Positions 1-9,494 of a stretch of DNA of 47,561 nt are shown one piece after another. Numbering within the stretch: the first letter of the stretch is position 1; each line of letters starts with the position of its first letter. The DNA is from Marinobacterium arenosum (GTDB lineage: Bacteria; Pseudomonadota; Gammaproteobacteria; Pseudomonadales; Balneatricaceae): contig NZ_JAILYN010000035.1 in NCBI RefSeq assembly GCF_019795155.1, forward strand, positions 1 to 47,561, read 5' to 3'. Under the pieces are notes generated by a model. It saw only the letters and a list, made by a program, of their open reading frames with translations, did no database searches and had not been told where the DNA came from. Position numbers and translations under genes: made by a program.

Positions 1-1
1 A

Positions 2-364
2 ATGCGGGTGCGGGGTATGCTGATGCCAGAGCCCTTGCGTCTGTTCGAACACCTTCTGCACCGCTTCTTCGCCCAAGCGCTGCCGGGCCTGTACCACCGC
101 ACTGGGTGCCACGAACGGCCGATCGCCCGGCAGCATGATATCCAACTGGTTGACGATCTGACTCATCGGCAGGTGCCGGAACAGCGCCATACCCACCACG
201 CTCCAGACCATCATTTCCAGCGGCAGGCGGCGTTTGCGCAAGGCGACAGTGCCGGACTCATGGAGGCACTGCTCGATCAACTCCGGGGAGAGCACTTCAG
301 ACAACGAAGCGAATTGGTCGGGAGAAACGCGAGAGATGGCATCCACTGCCTGACTAAAATGCAT
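2..364 (-). CDS. IS4-family transposase, N-terminal part
   Basis: First 121 codons of a transposase that continues beyond the left edge. The visible protein matches the conserved IS4 transposase N-terminal domain: LSPELIEQCLHESGTV near residues 25-40, LRKRRLPLEMMVWSVVGMAL near 42-61, and VNQLDIMLPGDRPFVAPSAV near 70-89. The catalytic DDE core should lie beyond the window, so activity cannot be judged. The ATG at 364 follows the T-run of a hairpin with no clear Shine-Dalgarno sequence, which suggests weak translation, as is common for transposases. Confidence 0.9.
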   Translation of the reverse strand, partial: MHFSQAVDAISRVSPDQFASLSEVLSPELIEQCLHESGTVALRKRRLPLEMMVWSVVGMALFRHLPMSQIVNQLDIMLPGDRPFVAPSAVVQARQRLGEEAVQKVFEQTQGLWHQHTPHPH

Positions 365-367
365 AAA

Positions 368-402
368 AAAATCCGGAACCCTTAACATGGATTCCGGATT
401 TT
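368..402 (-). terminator. Hairpin with T-run just ahead of the transposase start
   Basis: Perfect 10-bp arms AAAATCCGGA and TCCGGATTTT (368-377 and 393-402) with a 15-nt loop. On the minus strand they are followed by seven T residues ending at the base before the ATG. It has the form of an intrinsic terminator placed between the IS end and the transposase start. It would stop transcription entering from the proB side, or sequester the start region, and so keep transposase low. Confidence 0.65.
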
Positions 403-486
403 CTCTTGCCTGATCAGCAAGTTAAAGAGCTTAACTGATCGGCATTACCCGAAGGCCGCCTTTCTCATTGCAGTACAGCGACAAGC

Positions 487-1611
487 TCAGGCCAGCACCA
501 GATTATCCCGGTGCACCAACTCCTCCTCGACCACGTAGCCAAGCAATGTCTCGATCTCCCGACTGGGCCGACCGATAATCTTGCCGGCATCGGCGACCGG
601 ATAGTTCGCCAGGCCACGGGCGACAATCCGCCCCTGCTCATCAGTCAGGATCACCATCTCGCCGCGCTGAAAATCGCCACTGACACTTTTCACCCCGGCC
701 GGCAGCAGGCTCTTACCCCGCTCGGTCAACGCAACCACCGCCCCCGCATCCAGCACCAGGGTGCCGCGCGCCTGCAGATGGCCGGCAATCCAGTTCTTGC
801 GCGCCGCCATCGGACCGCGATCCGGCACCAACAGGGTGCCGATATCCTCACCCGCCTTCAGCCGGGTCAGCACCCGCTCCTCACGACCACTGACGATCAC
901 CGTGACCGCACCGGAGCGGGCCGCCAGTTTGGCCGCCCGCACCTTGGTCAGCATGCCACCACTGCCGAGACGACCACCACCGCCGGCCATCGCCTCCAGC
1001 GCCTCATCACCGGCCCGGCCGACCGACACAAAGCGCGCATCGGGATTAGTGCGCGGATCAGCCTCGTAGAGACCGCGCTGGTCGGTCAGGATGATCAGAC
1101 CATCAGCCTCGACCAGGTTGGCAACCAGCGCCCCCAGGGTGTCGTTATCGCCGAAACGGATCTCGCTGGTGACCACGGTGTCGTTTTCATTGACCACCGG
1201 CACCACGCCGAGCTCGATCAGGGTACGCAGCGCCGCCCGCGCGTTGAGGTAACGCTGACGATCGGAATGATCCTCATGGGTCAGCAGGATCTGCGCGGTA
1301 TGAGTACCGTGACGCTGGAAGTTTGCCTCATAAGCCTGCACCAACCCCATCTGACCAACCGCTGCCGCAGCCTGCTGCCGATGCAGCTCGTGCGGTCGCT
1401 CGGGCCAGCCCAGCCGGGTCATCCCCTCGGCAATGGAGCCCGAGGATACCAGCACGATCTCCATCCCCTCGGCACGCAGCGCCGCCAACTGGTCCACCCA
1501 GCCGGCGATCGCCTCACGATCCAAGCCCTGCCCATCATTGGTCAGCAGCGCACTGCCGATCTTTACGACCCAGCGCCTGCCCTTCTGCAGCGCATTCCGT
1601 TCTGTCGCCAC
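487..1611 (-). CDS. proB: Glutamate 5-kinase
   Basis: Phosphorylates L-glutamate to gamma-glutamyl phosphate, the first and feedback-controlled step of proline synthesis in the cytosol. The protein has 374 residues, the normal length for the two-domain form. An amino acid kinase domain carries [11 protein letters not shown] at 14-24, VVNENDTV at 139-146, FGDND at 153-157 and LTDQRGLY at 175-182. A PUA domain follows at about 280-360. It starts 26 bases after the obg stop and is probably cotranscribed with it, an arrangement common in gammaproteobacteria. Its downstream region is cut by the IS4-group element at 447. Confidence 0.97.
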   Translation of the reverse strand: MATERNALQKGRRWVVKIGSALLTNDGQGLDREAIAGWVDQLAALRAEGMEIVLVSSGSIAEGMTRLGWPERPHELHRQQAAAAVGQMGLVQAYEANFQRHGTHTAQILLTHEDHSDRQRYLNARAALRTLIELGVVPVVNENDTVVTSEIRFGDNDTLGALVANLVEADGLIILTDQRGLYEADPRTNPDARFVSVGRAGDEALEAMAGGGGRLGSGGMLTKVRAAKLAARSGAVTVIVSGREERVLTRLKAGEDIGTLLVPDRGPMAARKNWIAGHLQARGTLVLDAGAVVALTERGKSLLPAGVKSVSGDFQRGEMVILTDEQGRIVARGLANYPVADAGKIIGRPSREIETLLGYVVEEELVHRDNLVLA

Positions 1612-1637
1612 GCTCTCACCTCAACTCAAAGGCGCTA

Positions 1638-2870
<1,233 letters not shown>

Positions 2871-2878
2871 CTAGAAAC

Positions 2879-2907
2879 AAAAAAGCCCCGCCTGGGCGGA
2901 GCTTTTT
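2879..2907 (-). terminator. Intrinsic terminator after rpmA
   Basis: On the minus strand a GC-rich stem (AGCTCCGCC against GGCGGGGCT, one mismatch) is followed by six T residues. It starts about 20 bases after the rpmA stop and lies before the obg start, so it should limit transcription from the strong ribosomal protein promoter into obg-proB. Confidence 0.85.
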
Positions 2908-2927
2908 GAATACTTACAACGCTGTGC

Positions 2928-3185
2928 TTAGGCAGATACAACGCTGATGTATTTACGCTTGTTTGGACCTTTCACTTCAAACTTCACAACGCCATCGGCT
3001 TTTGCGAACAGAGTGTGGTCTTTGCCCAGACCTACGTTGTCACCAGCGTGGAACTTGGTGCCGCGCTGACGAACCAGGATGTTACCCGCGATGACCGCCT
3101 GACCACCGAAGCGCTTAACGCCGAGGCGTTTCGACTCCGAGTCGCGGCCGTTACGAGTAGAACCACCAGCTTTCTTATGAGCCAT
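2928..3185 (-). CDS. rpmA: 50S ribosomal protein L27
   Basis: Large-subunit ribosomal protein whose N-terminus reaches the peptidyl transferase centre. The 85 residues begin [19 protein letters not shown], the usual start for proteobacterial L27 with no cleaved N-terminal extension. [20 protein letters not shown] and the lysine-rich end are also typical. It is 28 bases downstream of rplU and is followed by a terminator, forming a two-gene unit. Confidence 0.99.
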   Translation of the reverse strand: MAHKKAGGSTRNGRDSESKRLGVKRFGGQAVIAGNILVRQRGTKFHAGDNVGLGKDHTLFAKADGVVKFEVKGPNKRKYISVVSA

Positions 3186-3213
3186 TACTCTATCTCCTGT
3201 TTCCGGTTAAGGA

Positions 3214-3525
3214 TCAGCCGTTGATGCCGGTGATCTTAACTTCGGTGAACCACTGACGATGACCCTGACGCTTCATGTGGTGCTTACGACGCTTGAACTT
3301 CAGGATCTGTACTTTCTTGCCACGACCGTGGGATACAACTTCCGCTGCAACCTTGGCACCTTCGACAACCGGCGCGCCAACTTTAACGTCGTCGCCATTG
3401 CCAACCAGCAGGACGCGGTCGAATTCAACGCTGGAACCAGCTTCAGCGGACAGTTTTTCCACTTTCAGGGTCTGACCTTCCTGAACGCGGTACTGCTTGC
3501 CACCAGTTACGATAACTGCGTACAT
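3214..3525 (-). CDS. rplU: 50S ribosomal protein L21
   Basis: Large-subunit ribosomal protein that binds 23S rRNA. I chose the ATG at 3525, giving 103 residues beginning [18 protein letters not shown], the standard L21 start and length. The open frame runs on to 3657, but that stretch covers the promoter and leader. The C-terminal half carries the usual basic segment [20 protein letters not shown]. It is the first gene of the rplU-rpmA unit. Confidence 0.98.
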   Translation of the reverse strand: MYAVIVTGGKQYRVQEGQTLKVEKLSAEAGSSVEFDRVLLVGNGDDVKVGAPVVEGAKVAAEVVSHGRGKKVQILKFKRRKHHMKRQGHRQWFTEVKITGING

Positions 3526-3628
3526 TGATAATCTCCGATTTACACCTACCCGGCTACTGGACAAGTACCTACTTCTAATGGTGAGACCATATGGTAGGGA
3601 GCAAATTGTGGGTAGGTTAGGGCGCGGA
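3526..3628 (-). promoter_or_regulatory. Leader of rplU-rpmA with foldable repeats
   Basis: About 100 bases of untranslated leader separate the promoter from rplU. On the minus strand it holds CCTACCC near its start and GGGTAGG near its end, which can pair over the length of the leader, with further CTACC/GGTAG copies between. This could be a structured leader used in ribosomal protein autoregulation. I know of no matching family, so this rests on complementarity only. Confidence 0.35.
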
Positions 3629-3657
3629 ATTATACAGCCCTCCCCGATGTACAGCAA
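3629..3657 (-). promoter_or_regulatory. Sigma-70 promoter for rplU-rpmA
   Basis: On the minus strand TTGCTG (-35, 3652-3657) and a consensus TATAAT (-10, 3629-3634) are separated by exactly 17 bases. It points at rplU and predicts a leader of roughly 100 bases. The quality suits a highly expressed ribosomal protein operon. Confidence 0.8.
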
Positions 3658-3686
3658 GCGAACAACTGATCGAAAAGGCGACTTTC

Positions 3687-3715
3687 TTGACAGTCTTCCG
3701 GGGGCCCCCTAGCAT
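3687..3715 (+). promoter_or_regulatory. Sigma-70 promoter for ispB
   Basis: Consensus TTGACA (3687-3692), a 17-base spacer and TAGCAT (3710-3715, four of six matches) lie just ahead of ispB, giving a leader of about 27 bases. The spacer contains the palindrome GGGGGCCCCC. It is divergent from the rplU promoter, with the two -35 boxes about 30 bases apart. Confidence 0.65.
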
Positions 3716-3748
3716 GCGCCCATACTCCCAGCCACAAGCCAAGCCGTC

Positions 3749-4717
3749 ATGCAGCCACACCAACTGAATCCGCAGATCGAGCCGCAGTTCGAAGCCGTAA
3801 ACGATTACATCATCAATCACCTGGGGTCCAACGTACCGCTGGTCGAGAAGATCGGTCACTACATCGTTGAAAGCGGCGGCAAGCGCTTGCGCCCACTGCT
3901 GGTATTACTGGCCGCCAATGCCGCCGGCTACCAGGACCGTCACCATATTCCGCTGGCGGCGGTGATCGAGTTTATCCACACCGCCACCTTGCTGCATGAC
4001 GACGTGGTCGACGAATCCGACCTGCGCCGCGGCAACGCCACCGCCAACGCCAAGTGGGGTAACGCCCCCAGCGTGCTGGTCGGCGACTTCCTCTATTCAC
4101 GCGCCTTTCAGATCATGGTCGAGATCGGCAACATGGAGATCATGAACGTGATCTCCAATGCCACCAACGTGATCGCCGAGGGCGAGGTGCTGCAGCTACT
4201 GAACTGCAAGAACCCGGACACCACCGAAGAGCAGTACCTGCAGGTGATTCTCGGCAAGACCGCAATGCTGTTCGAGGCCGCCACCGAGAGCGGCGCCCTG
4301 CTGGCCGACTGCAACGCCGAACAGCGCGAGGCGCTGCGTCTCTACGGACGTCATCTGGGCATAGCCTTCCAGCTGGTCGACGACGTGATGGACTATCTGT
4401 CCAACGCTGAAGAGATGGGCAAGAACGTCGGCGACGACCTGGCCGAAGGCAAGCCGACCCTGCCGCTGATCCAGGCGATGAAAAACGCTGACGACGATGG
4501 CCGTAAATTGATCCGCCAGGCGATCCGCAAGGGCGGCCTGGACGATCTGCAACCGGTTCTTGAGATCGTCCGCCAGACCGGTGCTATCGAATACACCCAG
4601 CAGATGGCCCGTAGCGAAGCGGCTCGGGCGGTGGAAGCACTGGACGCCCTGCCGGACAGCAGCTTCAAAGCCACCCTGGCCCAACTGGCCGACCTGGCGG
4701 TGGATCGCAACAAGTAA
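3749..4717 (+). CDS. ispB: Polyprenyl (octaprenyl) diphosphate synthase
   Basis: Makes the long isoprenoid side chain of ubiquinone or menaquinone by adding isopentenyl diphosphate units to farnesyl diphosphate. The 322 residues match the family length. SGGKRLRP lies at 42-49. The first aspartate-rich motif, DDVVD, is at 84-88, followed by the expected RRG. The second, DDVMD, is at 211-215. The position divergent from rplU-rpmA is the classic one for ispB. Chain length cannot be read with confidence from sequence alone. Confidence 0.96.
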   Translation: MQPHQLNPQIEPQFEAVNDYIINHLGSNVPLVEKIGHYIVESGGKRLRPLLVLLAANAAGYQDRHHIPLAAVIEFIHTATLLHDDVVDESDLRRGNATANAKWGNAPSVLVGDFLYSRAFQIMVEIGNMEIMNVISNATNVIAEGEVLQLLNCKNPDTTEEQYLQVILGKTAMLFEAATESGALLADCNAEQREALRLYGRHLGIAFQLVDDVMDYLSNAEEMGKNVGDDLAEGKPTLPLIQAMKNADDDGRKLIRQAIRKGGLDDLQPVLEIVRQTGAIEYTQQMARSEAARAVEALDALPDSSFKATLAQLADLAVDRNK

Positions 4718-5043
4718 TCTCTTGGCAGACGTCCGGCATCCGAAGATCTTGCCGGGCGTCTCTCAGCACGAATCAGATCCTGGCCGGCAACACTCAGCGA
4801 GACGAACGAACTGAACGTCCGCCTGTCTATTTAGAGTGGAGCAGCGGCTGTATGCACCCATCGATCTATGCATCACGGGAATCGCGGCAACCCTCGGAAT
4901 TTCGCTCAAAAACCTGCGTTTTAAGTGCGCCGCACAATGATTAACAACGATTTTCAGCGATTCAAATCGTGCCTATACAGCCCCAAGCCGGTATAATCGC
5001 CGAATTATTTTGACTGAATTGCCTTTGGATAGACCATTTTCAA
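4718..5043 (+). promoter_or_regulatory. ispB-fabA intergenic region
   Basis: This 326-base gap has no credible gene. After ispB lies a hairpin (4727-4761, listed separately). Near fabA there is a perfect TATAAT at 4992-4997 that may be the -10 box, but no good -35 box sits 16-18 bases upstream, so an activator may be needed. I saw no convincing FabR- or FadR-like palindrome. Confidence 0.4.
4727..4761 (+). terminator. Hairpin after ispB, no T-run
   Basis: AGACGTCCGGCA and TGCCGGGCGTCT pair through 12 positions with one T-G wobble around an 11-nt loop, starting 10 bases after the ispB stop. Without a T-run it is either a factor-dependent end or an mRNA 3' stabiliser. Confidence 0.5.
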
Positions 5044-5559
5044 ATGACAAGACCTTCATCTTTCACGCGCGAAGAACTATTACAATGCGGCCACGGCGAG
5101 ATGTTCGGCGAAGGCAATGCACGCCTGCCGATCGGTAACATGCTGATGATGGACCGCATCACCTCCATCACCGATGATGGCGGCGAATTCGGCAAGGGTG
5201 AGATCATCGCCGAGCTGGATATCAACCCGGATCTGTGGTTCTTTGGCTGCCACTTCGAATCCGACCCGGTAATGCCGGGCTGCCTGGGCCTCGACGCCAT
5301 GTGGCAGCTGGTCGGTTTCTATCTGGGCTGGCGCGGTAACAAGGGCCGCGGCCGCGCACTGGGCTCCGGCGAAGTAAAATTCTTCGGCCAGGTGCTGCCG
5401 ACCGCCCAGAAAGTAACCTACCACATCCAGCTGAAACGCGTGATTGAACGTAAACTGGTAATGGGTATCGCCGACGGCTCCATGTCCGTCGACGGCCGAG
5501 AGATTTATACTGCTAAAGATCTGCGTGTCGGTCTGTTTACTTCAACCGACTCCTTCTGA
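5044..5559 (+). CDS. fabA: 3-hydroxydecanoyl-ACP dehydratase/isomerase
   Basis: Dehydrates 3-hydroxydecanoyl-ACP and isomerises trans-2 to cis-3-decenoyl-ACP, the branch point that makes unsaturated fatty acids without oxygen. The 171 residues equal the usual FabA length. The active-site histidine is H70 in [14 protein letters not shown], and the aspartate is D84 in GLDAMWQ. fabB follows 129 bases later, the usual pairing. Confidence 0.98.
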   Translation: MTRPSSFTREELLQCGHGEMFGEGNARLPIGNMLMMDRITSITDDGGEFGKGEIIAELDINPDLWFFGCHFESDPVMPGCLGLDAMWQLVGFYLGWRGNKGRGRALGSGEVKFFGQVLPTAQKVTYHIQLKRVIERKLVMGIADGSMSVDGREIYTAKDLRVGLFTSTDSF

Positions 5560-5567
5560 GCACAACC

Positions 5568-5623
5568 CGACCAACCCCAGTTCCGCTACGGAAACAGCCA
5601 GCCGGGCTGGCGGGGCTTGGTCG
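5568..5623 (+). other. Three-way-junction-like RNA fold between fabA and fabB
   Basis: The outer stem is CGACCAA.CCC (5568-5578) with GGG.TTGGTCG (5613-5623): ten pairs around a single C-C mismatch. It encloses two perfect hairpins, TTCCG-CTA-CGGAA (5581-5593) and GCCAGC-CGG-GCTGGC (5597-5611). CAGCCAG at 5595-5601 is also fully complementary to CTGGCTG at 5644-5650, so a second conformation is possible. It sits in the 129-base fabA-fabB gap and has no T-run. It may be an mRNA processing or stability element, a regulator of fabB relative to fabA, or a dispersed repeat. Confidence 0.55.
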
Positions 5624-5688
5624 CCGAAGGCACAGATCTATAGCTGGCTGTAAACCAAGATTAATCAGATAAGTTAGAGAGGCATCTT

Positions 5689-6906
5689 ATGCGACGTGTC
5701 GTTGTTACCGGTATGGGTATCGTGTCCTGTCTGGGCACCGACAAGGAGTCGGTGCTTGAGTCACTGCAACTGGGTCGCTCCGGTATCAAATTCCAGGAGG
5801 ACTACAAGGAGCGTGGCTTCCGCAGCCAGGTAGCCGGCAGCATCGATATCGACTTCGCTGAGAAGATCGACCGCAAGCTGCTGCGCTTTATGGGCGATGC
5901 GGCGGCCTACACCTACATTGCCATGCAGGAAGCGATCGCCGACTCCGGTCTGCCGGAAGACCAGGTCTCCAATGAGCGGACCGGCCTGATTGTCGGTTCC
6001 GGCGGTGCATCTGCGGCCAACATCGTCGAAGCAGCCGATATCACCCGGGAAAAAGGCGTCAAGCGTGTCGGCCCGTACCGCGTGACCCGCACCATGGGTT
6101 CCACTGTTTCCGCCTGCCTGGCGACCCCGTTCAAGATCCGCGGCGTCAACTACTCCATCACCTCCGCCTGCGCCACCAGCGCGCACTGTATCGGCAACGC
6201 GATGGAACAGATCCAGTTGGGTAAGCAGGACGTCATCTTCGCCGGTGGCGGTGAAGAGCTGCACTGGTCGCAGACCGCGATGTTCGACGCCATGGGCGCG
6301 TTGTCCAGCAAGTACAATGACACCCCGGAGAAGGCTTCCCGCGCCTATGATGCCAATCGTGACGGCTTCGTCATCGCCGGCGGCGCCGGCATCCTGGTGA
6401 TCGAGGAGCTGGAACACGCCAAGGCACGCGGCGCCAAGATCTACGCCGAGCTGGTTGGCTATGGCGCCACTTCCGACGGTTACGACATGGTCGCACCGTC
6501 CGGCGAAGGCGCGGTGCGCTGCATGAAGCAGGCGATGAGCACCGTCGAAGGCGACATCGACTACATCAACGCCCACGGCACCTCCACCCCGGCAGGCGAT
6601 GTGCAGGAACTGAAAGCGATGAAAGAGACCTTCGGCGACCAGATGCCGCCGGTCAGCTCCACCAAGTCGCTGTCCGGCCACTCGCTGGGCGCCGCCGGTG
6701 TTCAGGAAGCGGTGTACTGCCTGCTGATGCAGCAGAACAAATTCATCGCCGCCTCCGCCAACATTGAGCAGCTGGACCCGGAAGCGGAAGGCATGCCGAT
6801 CGTTCAGGAGCGCCGCGACAATGTCGATCTGGAGCGGGTCATGTCCAACAGCTTCGGCTTCGGTGGCACCAACTCCACACTGGTGTTCCAGAAGTACCAC
6901 GGCTAA
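5689..6906 (+). CDS. fabB: 3-oxoacyl-ACP synthase I
   Basis: Condensing enzyme that elongates cis-3-decenoyl-ACP from FabA, committing carbon to unsaturated fatty acids. The 405 residues match FabB. The nucleophile is C161 in [11 protein letters not shown], and the two catalytic histidines lie in [11 protein letters not shown] (near 296) and SGHSLGAAG (near 331). TTAGAGAGGCATCTT precedes the ATG as ribosome binding site. A bidirectional terminator follows. Confidence 0.97.
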   Translation: MRRVVVTGMGIVSCLGTDKESVLESLQLGRSGIKFQEDYKERGFRSQVAGSIDIDFAEKIDRKLLRFMGDAAAYTYIAMQEAIADSGLPEDQVSNERTGLIVGSGGASAANIVEAADITREKGVKRVGPYRVTRTMGSTVSACLATPFKIRGVNYSITSACATSAHCIGNAMEQIQLGKQDVIFAGGGEELHWSQTAMFDAMGALSSKYNDTPEKASRAYDANRDGFVIAGGAGILVIEELEHAKARGAKIYAELVGYGATSDGYDMVAPSGEGAVRCMKQAMSTVEGDIDYINAHGTSTPAGDVQELKAMKETFGDQMPPVSSTKSLSGHSLGAAGVQEAVYCLLMQQNKFIAASANIEQLDPEAEGMPIVQERRDNVDLERVMSNSFGFGGTNSTLVFQKYHG

Positions 6907-6925
6907 GCCGACACACTTCTGAAAT

Positions 6926-6958
6926 AAAAAAACCGCCTTCGGGCGGTTTTTTGTTTTT
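6926..6958 (+). terminator. Bidirectional intrinsic terminator between fabB and hupV
   Basis: The CCGCC/GGCGG stem is capped by a TTCG tetraloop and flanked by seven A residues on the left and six T residues on the right, so it can end transcription from both convergent operons. Spare T residues follow on the plus strand. Confidence 0.92.
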
Positions 6959-7028
6959 TATGTCCTTCAACAGCGAGGGTATGACCACAACCTAATCGGG
7001 CCGGATCATATAGTCCAATATAGAACAA

Positions 7029-8483
7029 TCAGTGGACGGAGCAGACCATGCAGGGATCGAAACTGCGCACGATATGCTGCACCGCCACCGGCTCCCGCTC
7101 ACCTTCGATCACCGGCGCACCCGCCAGCGCCTGCTCCAATGGACCCGGCACCTGCAGGCCATCACGTGGACTGAAGTTCCAGGTGGTCGGCGCGATCACC
7201 TGGTAATTGGCGATCCGTCCGTCACGGATACTGAGCCAATGGCCCAAGCTACCGCGGGCGGCCTCCACCAGCCCAGCGCCTTCCGCCTCGTCGGGCAGGC
7301 GGCCATGATGGCAGAACGGCTCACCGGACTCGAGCTGCTTCACCCAGCGCTCCATCTGTGGCACCACCAATGCCAGCTCCAGCAGTCGGGCGATCAGCCG
7401 GTTGCGAACATTACCGCCGGAGTGATCCACCAGATCGACAATCAGCGGATGGCCGTTGATGAACTGTCGGGCCAGCGCACCGGTCTCCACCACCGCGCCA
7501 TCCAGTCGCGGCGCCTTGCACCAGCTGTAGCCGTCCGGGTTTTCCAGTGAAGGCGCGGTCAGCCCGTCGCGCGGGTGGCGCGGCAGGTGGCCGCCATCCA
7601 GCCAGCTATGGGACAGATCCTCGCGAATCTTCTCTGTGTCCAGCGCTTCTACAGCGCCGCCACGGCTGCGCACGCCGGCCGGCAGCCAACGCTCGCCATC
7701 GATCTGGTAACTGCCGTAGCTCATAAAGCGGTCACTGGCCCGGCCCAGCCGATCCAGTTCCAGCCGGTCGCTGAGGTACAGCAGGGTGCGCAGGTCGTTG
7801 CTCTGCCAATAGCCCTGCGCAGCCCAGTCGCGCAGCGCCGCTTCGCTATCCAGTTCGGCGATCTGCTCCAGCTCGGCGCCGAACAGGGTGCGCTCCAGAA
7901 AGCGCCGGAAACCGGCCAGGATCGCCAGCAACCGCAGCCGCTCCTGCGGTTCGACCGGCTTGGCGCTGCCGCCGGGCTGGATACTGAGGCTGTGCGGCCA
8001 CTTGCCGGCCAGCAGCCCCATCAGATGCAGGAACTCGGCCCGCGCCGGCAGCACCTCGCGGGCGGCATCGCCCTGCACCGCCTTGAAGCGGCGCGCGACC
8101 GGAGCATACCAGTCCTCGCCGCTGTATCGCTCGCGGGCAAAGTCCGGCATGAAGAACAGGTAGAAGTGGGTCAGCAGGTCGGCCAGGTTCTCGTTGGCCA
8201 GTACCAGCGCGGTGCAGCGCTCTCCGTTTGGCGGCGGCGTCAGCTGCATCGCATCGGCCAGCGCCCAAGCGCAGGCCACCGACTGGCTGACCGAGCAAAT
8301 GCCACAGATACGCGGCGTATAGACCAGCGCATCGAGCGGCGTCTTGCCCAGCAGGATCTGTTCGAAGCCGCGATACAGCGGCGAGTTGACCCGGGCGCTA
8401 CGCACCCGGTTGTCGTATATCTCGAGGCTAACCTCCAGGTCTCCTTCGACCCGGTTGAACGGCCCCACCAGCAATCGGCTCAT
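7029..8483 (-). CDS. hupV: Regulatory (H2-sensing) [NiFe] hydrogenase large subunit
   Basis: Large subunit of the HupUV/HoxBC sensor, which carries the NiFe site and detects H2 in the cytosol. Nickel ligands are visible at both ends: RICGIC (C60, C63) and DPCMVC (C478, C481). The protein ends VH at 484 directly after the second motif. Energy-conserving large subunits have a further C-terminal peptide removed by a protease; its absence is the hallmark of the sensor class. It is 12 bases after hupU and last in the hupT-hupU-hupV unit. Confidence 0.93.
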   Translation of the reverse strand: MSRLLVGPFNRVEGDLEVSLEIYDNRVRSARVNSPLYRGFEQILLGKTPLDALVYTPRICGICSVSQSVACAWALADAMQLTPPPNGERCTALVLANENLADLLTHFYLFFMPDFARERYSGEDWYAPVARRFKAVQGDAAREVLPARAEFLHLMGLLAGKWPHSLSIQPGGSAKPVEPQERLRLLAILAGFRRFLERTLFGAELEQIAELDSEAALRDWAAQGYWQSNDLRTLLYLSDRLELDRLGRASDRFMSYGSYQIDGERWLPAGVRSRGGAVEALDTEKIREDLSHSWLDGGHLPRHPRDGLTAPSLENPDGYSWCKAPRLDGAVVETGALARQFINGHPLIVDLVDHSGGNVRNRLIARLLELALVVPQMERWVKQLESGEPFCHHGRLPDEAEGAGLVEAARGSLGHWLSIRDGRIANYQVIAPTTWNFSPRDGLQVPGPLEQALAGAPVIEGEREPVAVQHIVRSFDPCMVCSVH

Positions 8484-8495
8484 AGTTGGCGCTTC

Positions 8496-9494
8496 TTATC
8501 GTTTTTTATCGTTTTGTTTGCCTGGCGGATAGATGATCGATTCCGCGGTGGCATTGCGCCGCAGCCGCTCCGGGGTGGCCGCTTTCGACAGCGACGCCAA
8601 TGCCACGAACCAGGCCTTGGGCATATCGGTCGGCAAACCGACCGGAATCCCGGCGATCTTCGGTGTTTCAGTAAAGCTGTGGCGCGGTTCCTCGAACTCC
8701 GGCGCAGTGCAGTTGATGCATGCATAGCCGCCACGGGTGCAGGAGCCCTCGCCGTGCCAGGGTCGGACATTGCAATCGGCATCGGCCTGCGTGCCCAGGC
8801 AGCCCAGGTTCTCCATCAGGCAGCCCTGCTGACCGGGCAGCTCTGCACTGGCCTTGTATTCGTAAAACTCGTTGCGACTGCAGCCGTGATGCACCAAATG
8901 GTCGGCATAGAGCCTTGGCCGCCCCAATCTGTCGAGTTGATCCTCATTCAACTCTCCCAGCGCCAGCTGCTGCAGGGTTTCGGTAACCCAGTTGGGGTGG
9001 GTCGGGCAGCCGGCGATATTGACCACCCGCTGTCCCGTCTGAGACAGGTAGTCGCTGCCCAGCAGGCCACCGGCCAGCTCGCCCTCGTACTGCAACCCCG
9101 TGGCCTCGGTATGGTTGGCCCCGGCCGCGGAGATGCCGCCAAAGGCGGCACAGGAGCCGACCGCCACACAATACTGTGCCCGCTCGGCCAACCGGCTTAC
9201 CCAGTCGATCATCGGGATGCCGGTGCCCCCCAGCAGATGGAAGCGGCCGCTGCCGTGCGGGCCGCGCAGCAGCGCCCCTTCGATGCAGAGGATATCGAGC
9301 GGCTGTTCGCCGATCAGGATCGCCTCCAGCAACTGCACCAGTTCAGCGCCGGTCGCTTCGCTCAGCGACGGGTGCCAGAGCAGCCGGATGCCGGCGGCCT
9401 CCAGAGTGGTCAGCAGATCCGGGGATTCGGCATTGAACAGCGACATCGAGCAACCACCGCAACCGGCCGATTGCAGCCAGAGCAGGTTCAGCAT
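8496..9494 (-). CDS. hupU: Regulatory [NiFe] hydrogenase small subunit
   Basis: Electron-transfer subunit paired with HupV. Its 332 residues start at the cluster domain (SAGCGGCSMS, C12 and C15) with no twin-arginine signal peptide, so the enzyme is cytosolic as expected for HupU/HoxB. Other cluster ligands appear at C115 (GSCAAFGG), C163 (AGCPTHP), the HHGC region near 202-205, and C241, C252, C259 and C262. The start at 9494 follows AAGGAGG at good spacing inside the end of hupT, overlapping it by 7 bases. The basic tail after about 320 is not part of the conserved fold. Confidence 0.93.
   Translation of the reverse strand: MLNLLWLQSAGCGGCSMSLFNAESPDLLTTLEAAGIRLLWHPSLSEATGAELVQLLEAILIGEQPLDILCIEGALLRGPHGSGRFHLLGGTGIPMIDWVSRLAERAQYCVAVGSCAAFGGISAAGANHTEATGLQYEGELAGGLLGSDYLSQTGQRVVNIAGCPTHPNWVTETLQQLALGELNEDQLDRLGRPRLYADHLVHHGCSRNEFYEYKASAELPGQQGCLMENLGCLGTQADADCNVRPWHGEGSCTRGGYACINCTAPEFEEPRHSFTETPKIAGIPVGLPTDMPKAWFVALASLSKAATPERLRRNATAESIIYPPGKQNDKKR

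Larger units (their letters stand above)
1..447 (-). mobile_element. IS4-group insertion sequence, partial (runs off left edge)
   Basis: The right boundary is placed at 447 because the minus strand from there starts TAATGCCGATCAGTTAAG, which I recall as the terminal repeat of E. coli IS4 and relatives. Inside it follow a strong hairpin (368-402) and the start of a transposase reading leftwards off the window. The other end and any target duplication are outside the window. The element lies 39 bases downstream of the proB stop and so breaks no gene seen here, but it replaces the normal region after proB. Confidence 0.8.

Noticed and set aside
4961-4997. Full sigma-70 promoter TTCAAA...TATAAT for fabA
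   Set aside because: The spacing is 25 bases, too long for a normal promoter; only the TATAAT box was kept as a hint.
7029-9494. Uptake (energy-conserving) [NiFe] hydrogenase
   Set aside because: The small subunit has no Tat signal and the large subunit ends right after DPCMVCSVH, as only the sensory class does; a sensor kinase is cotranscribed.
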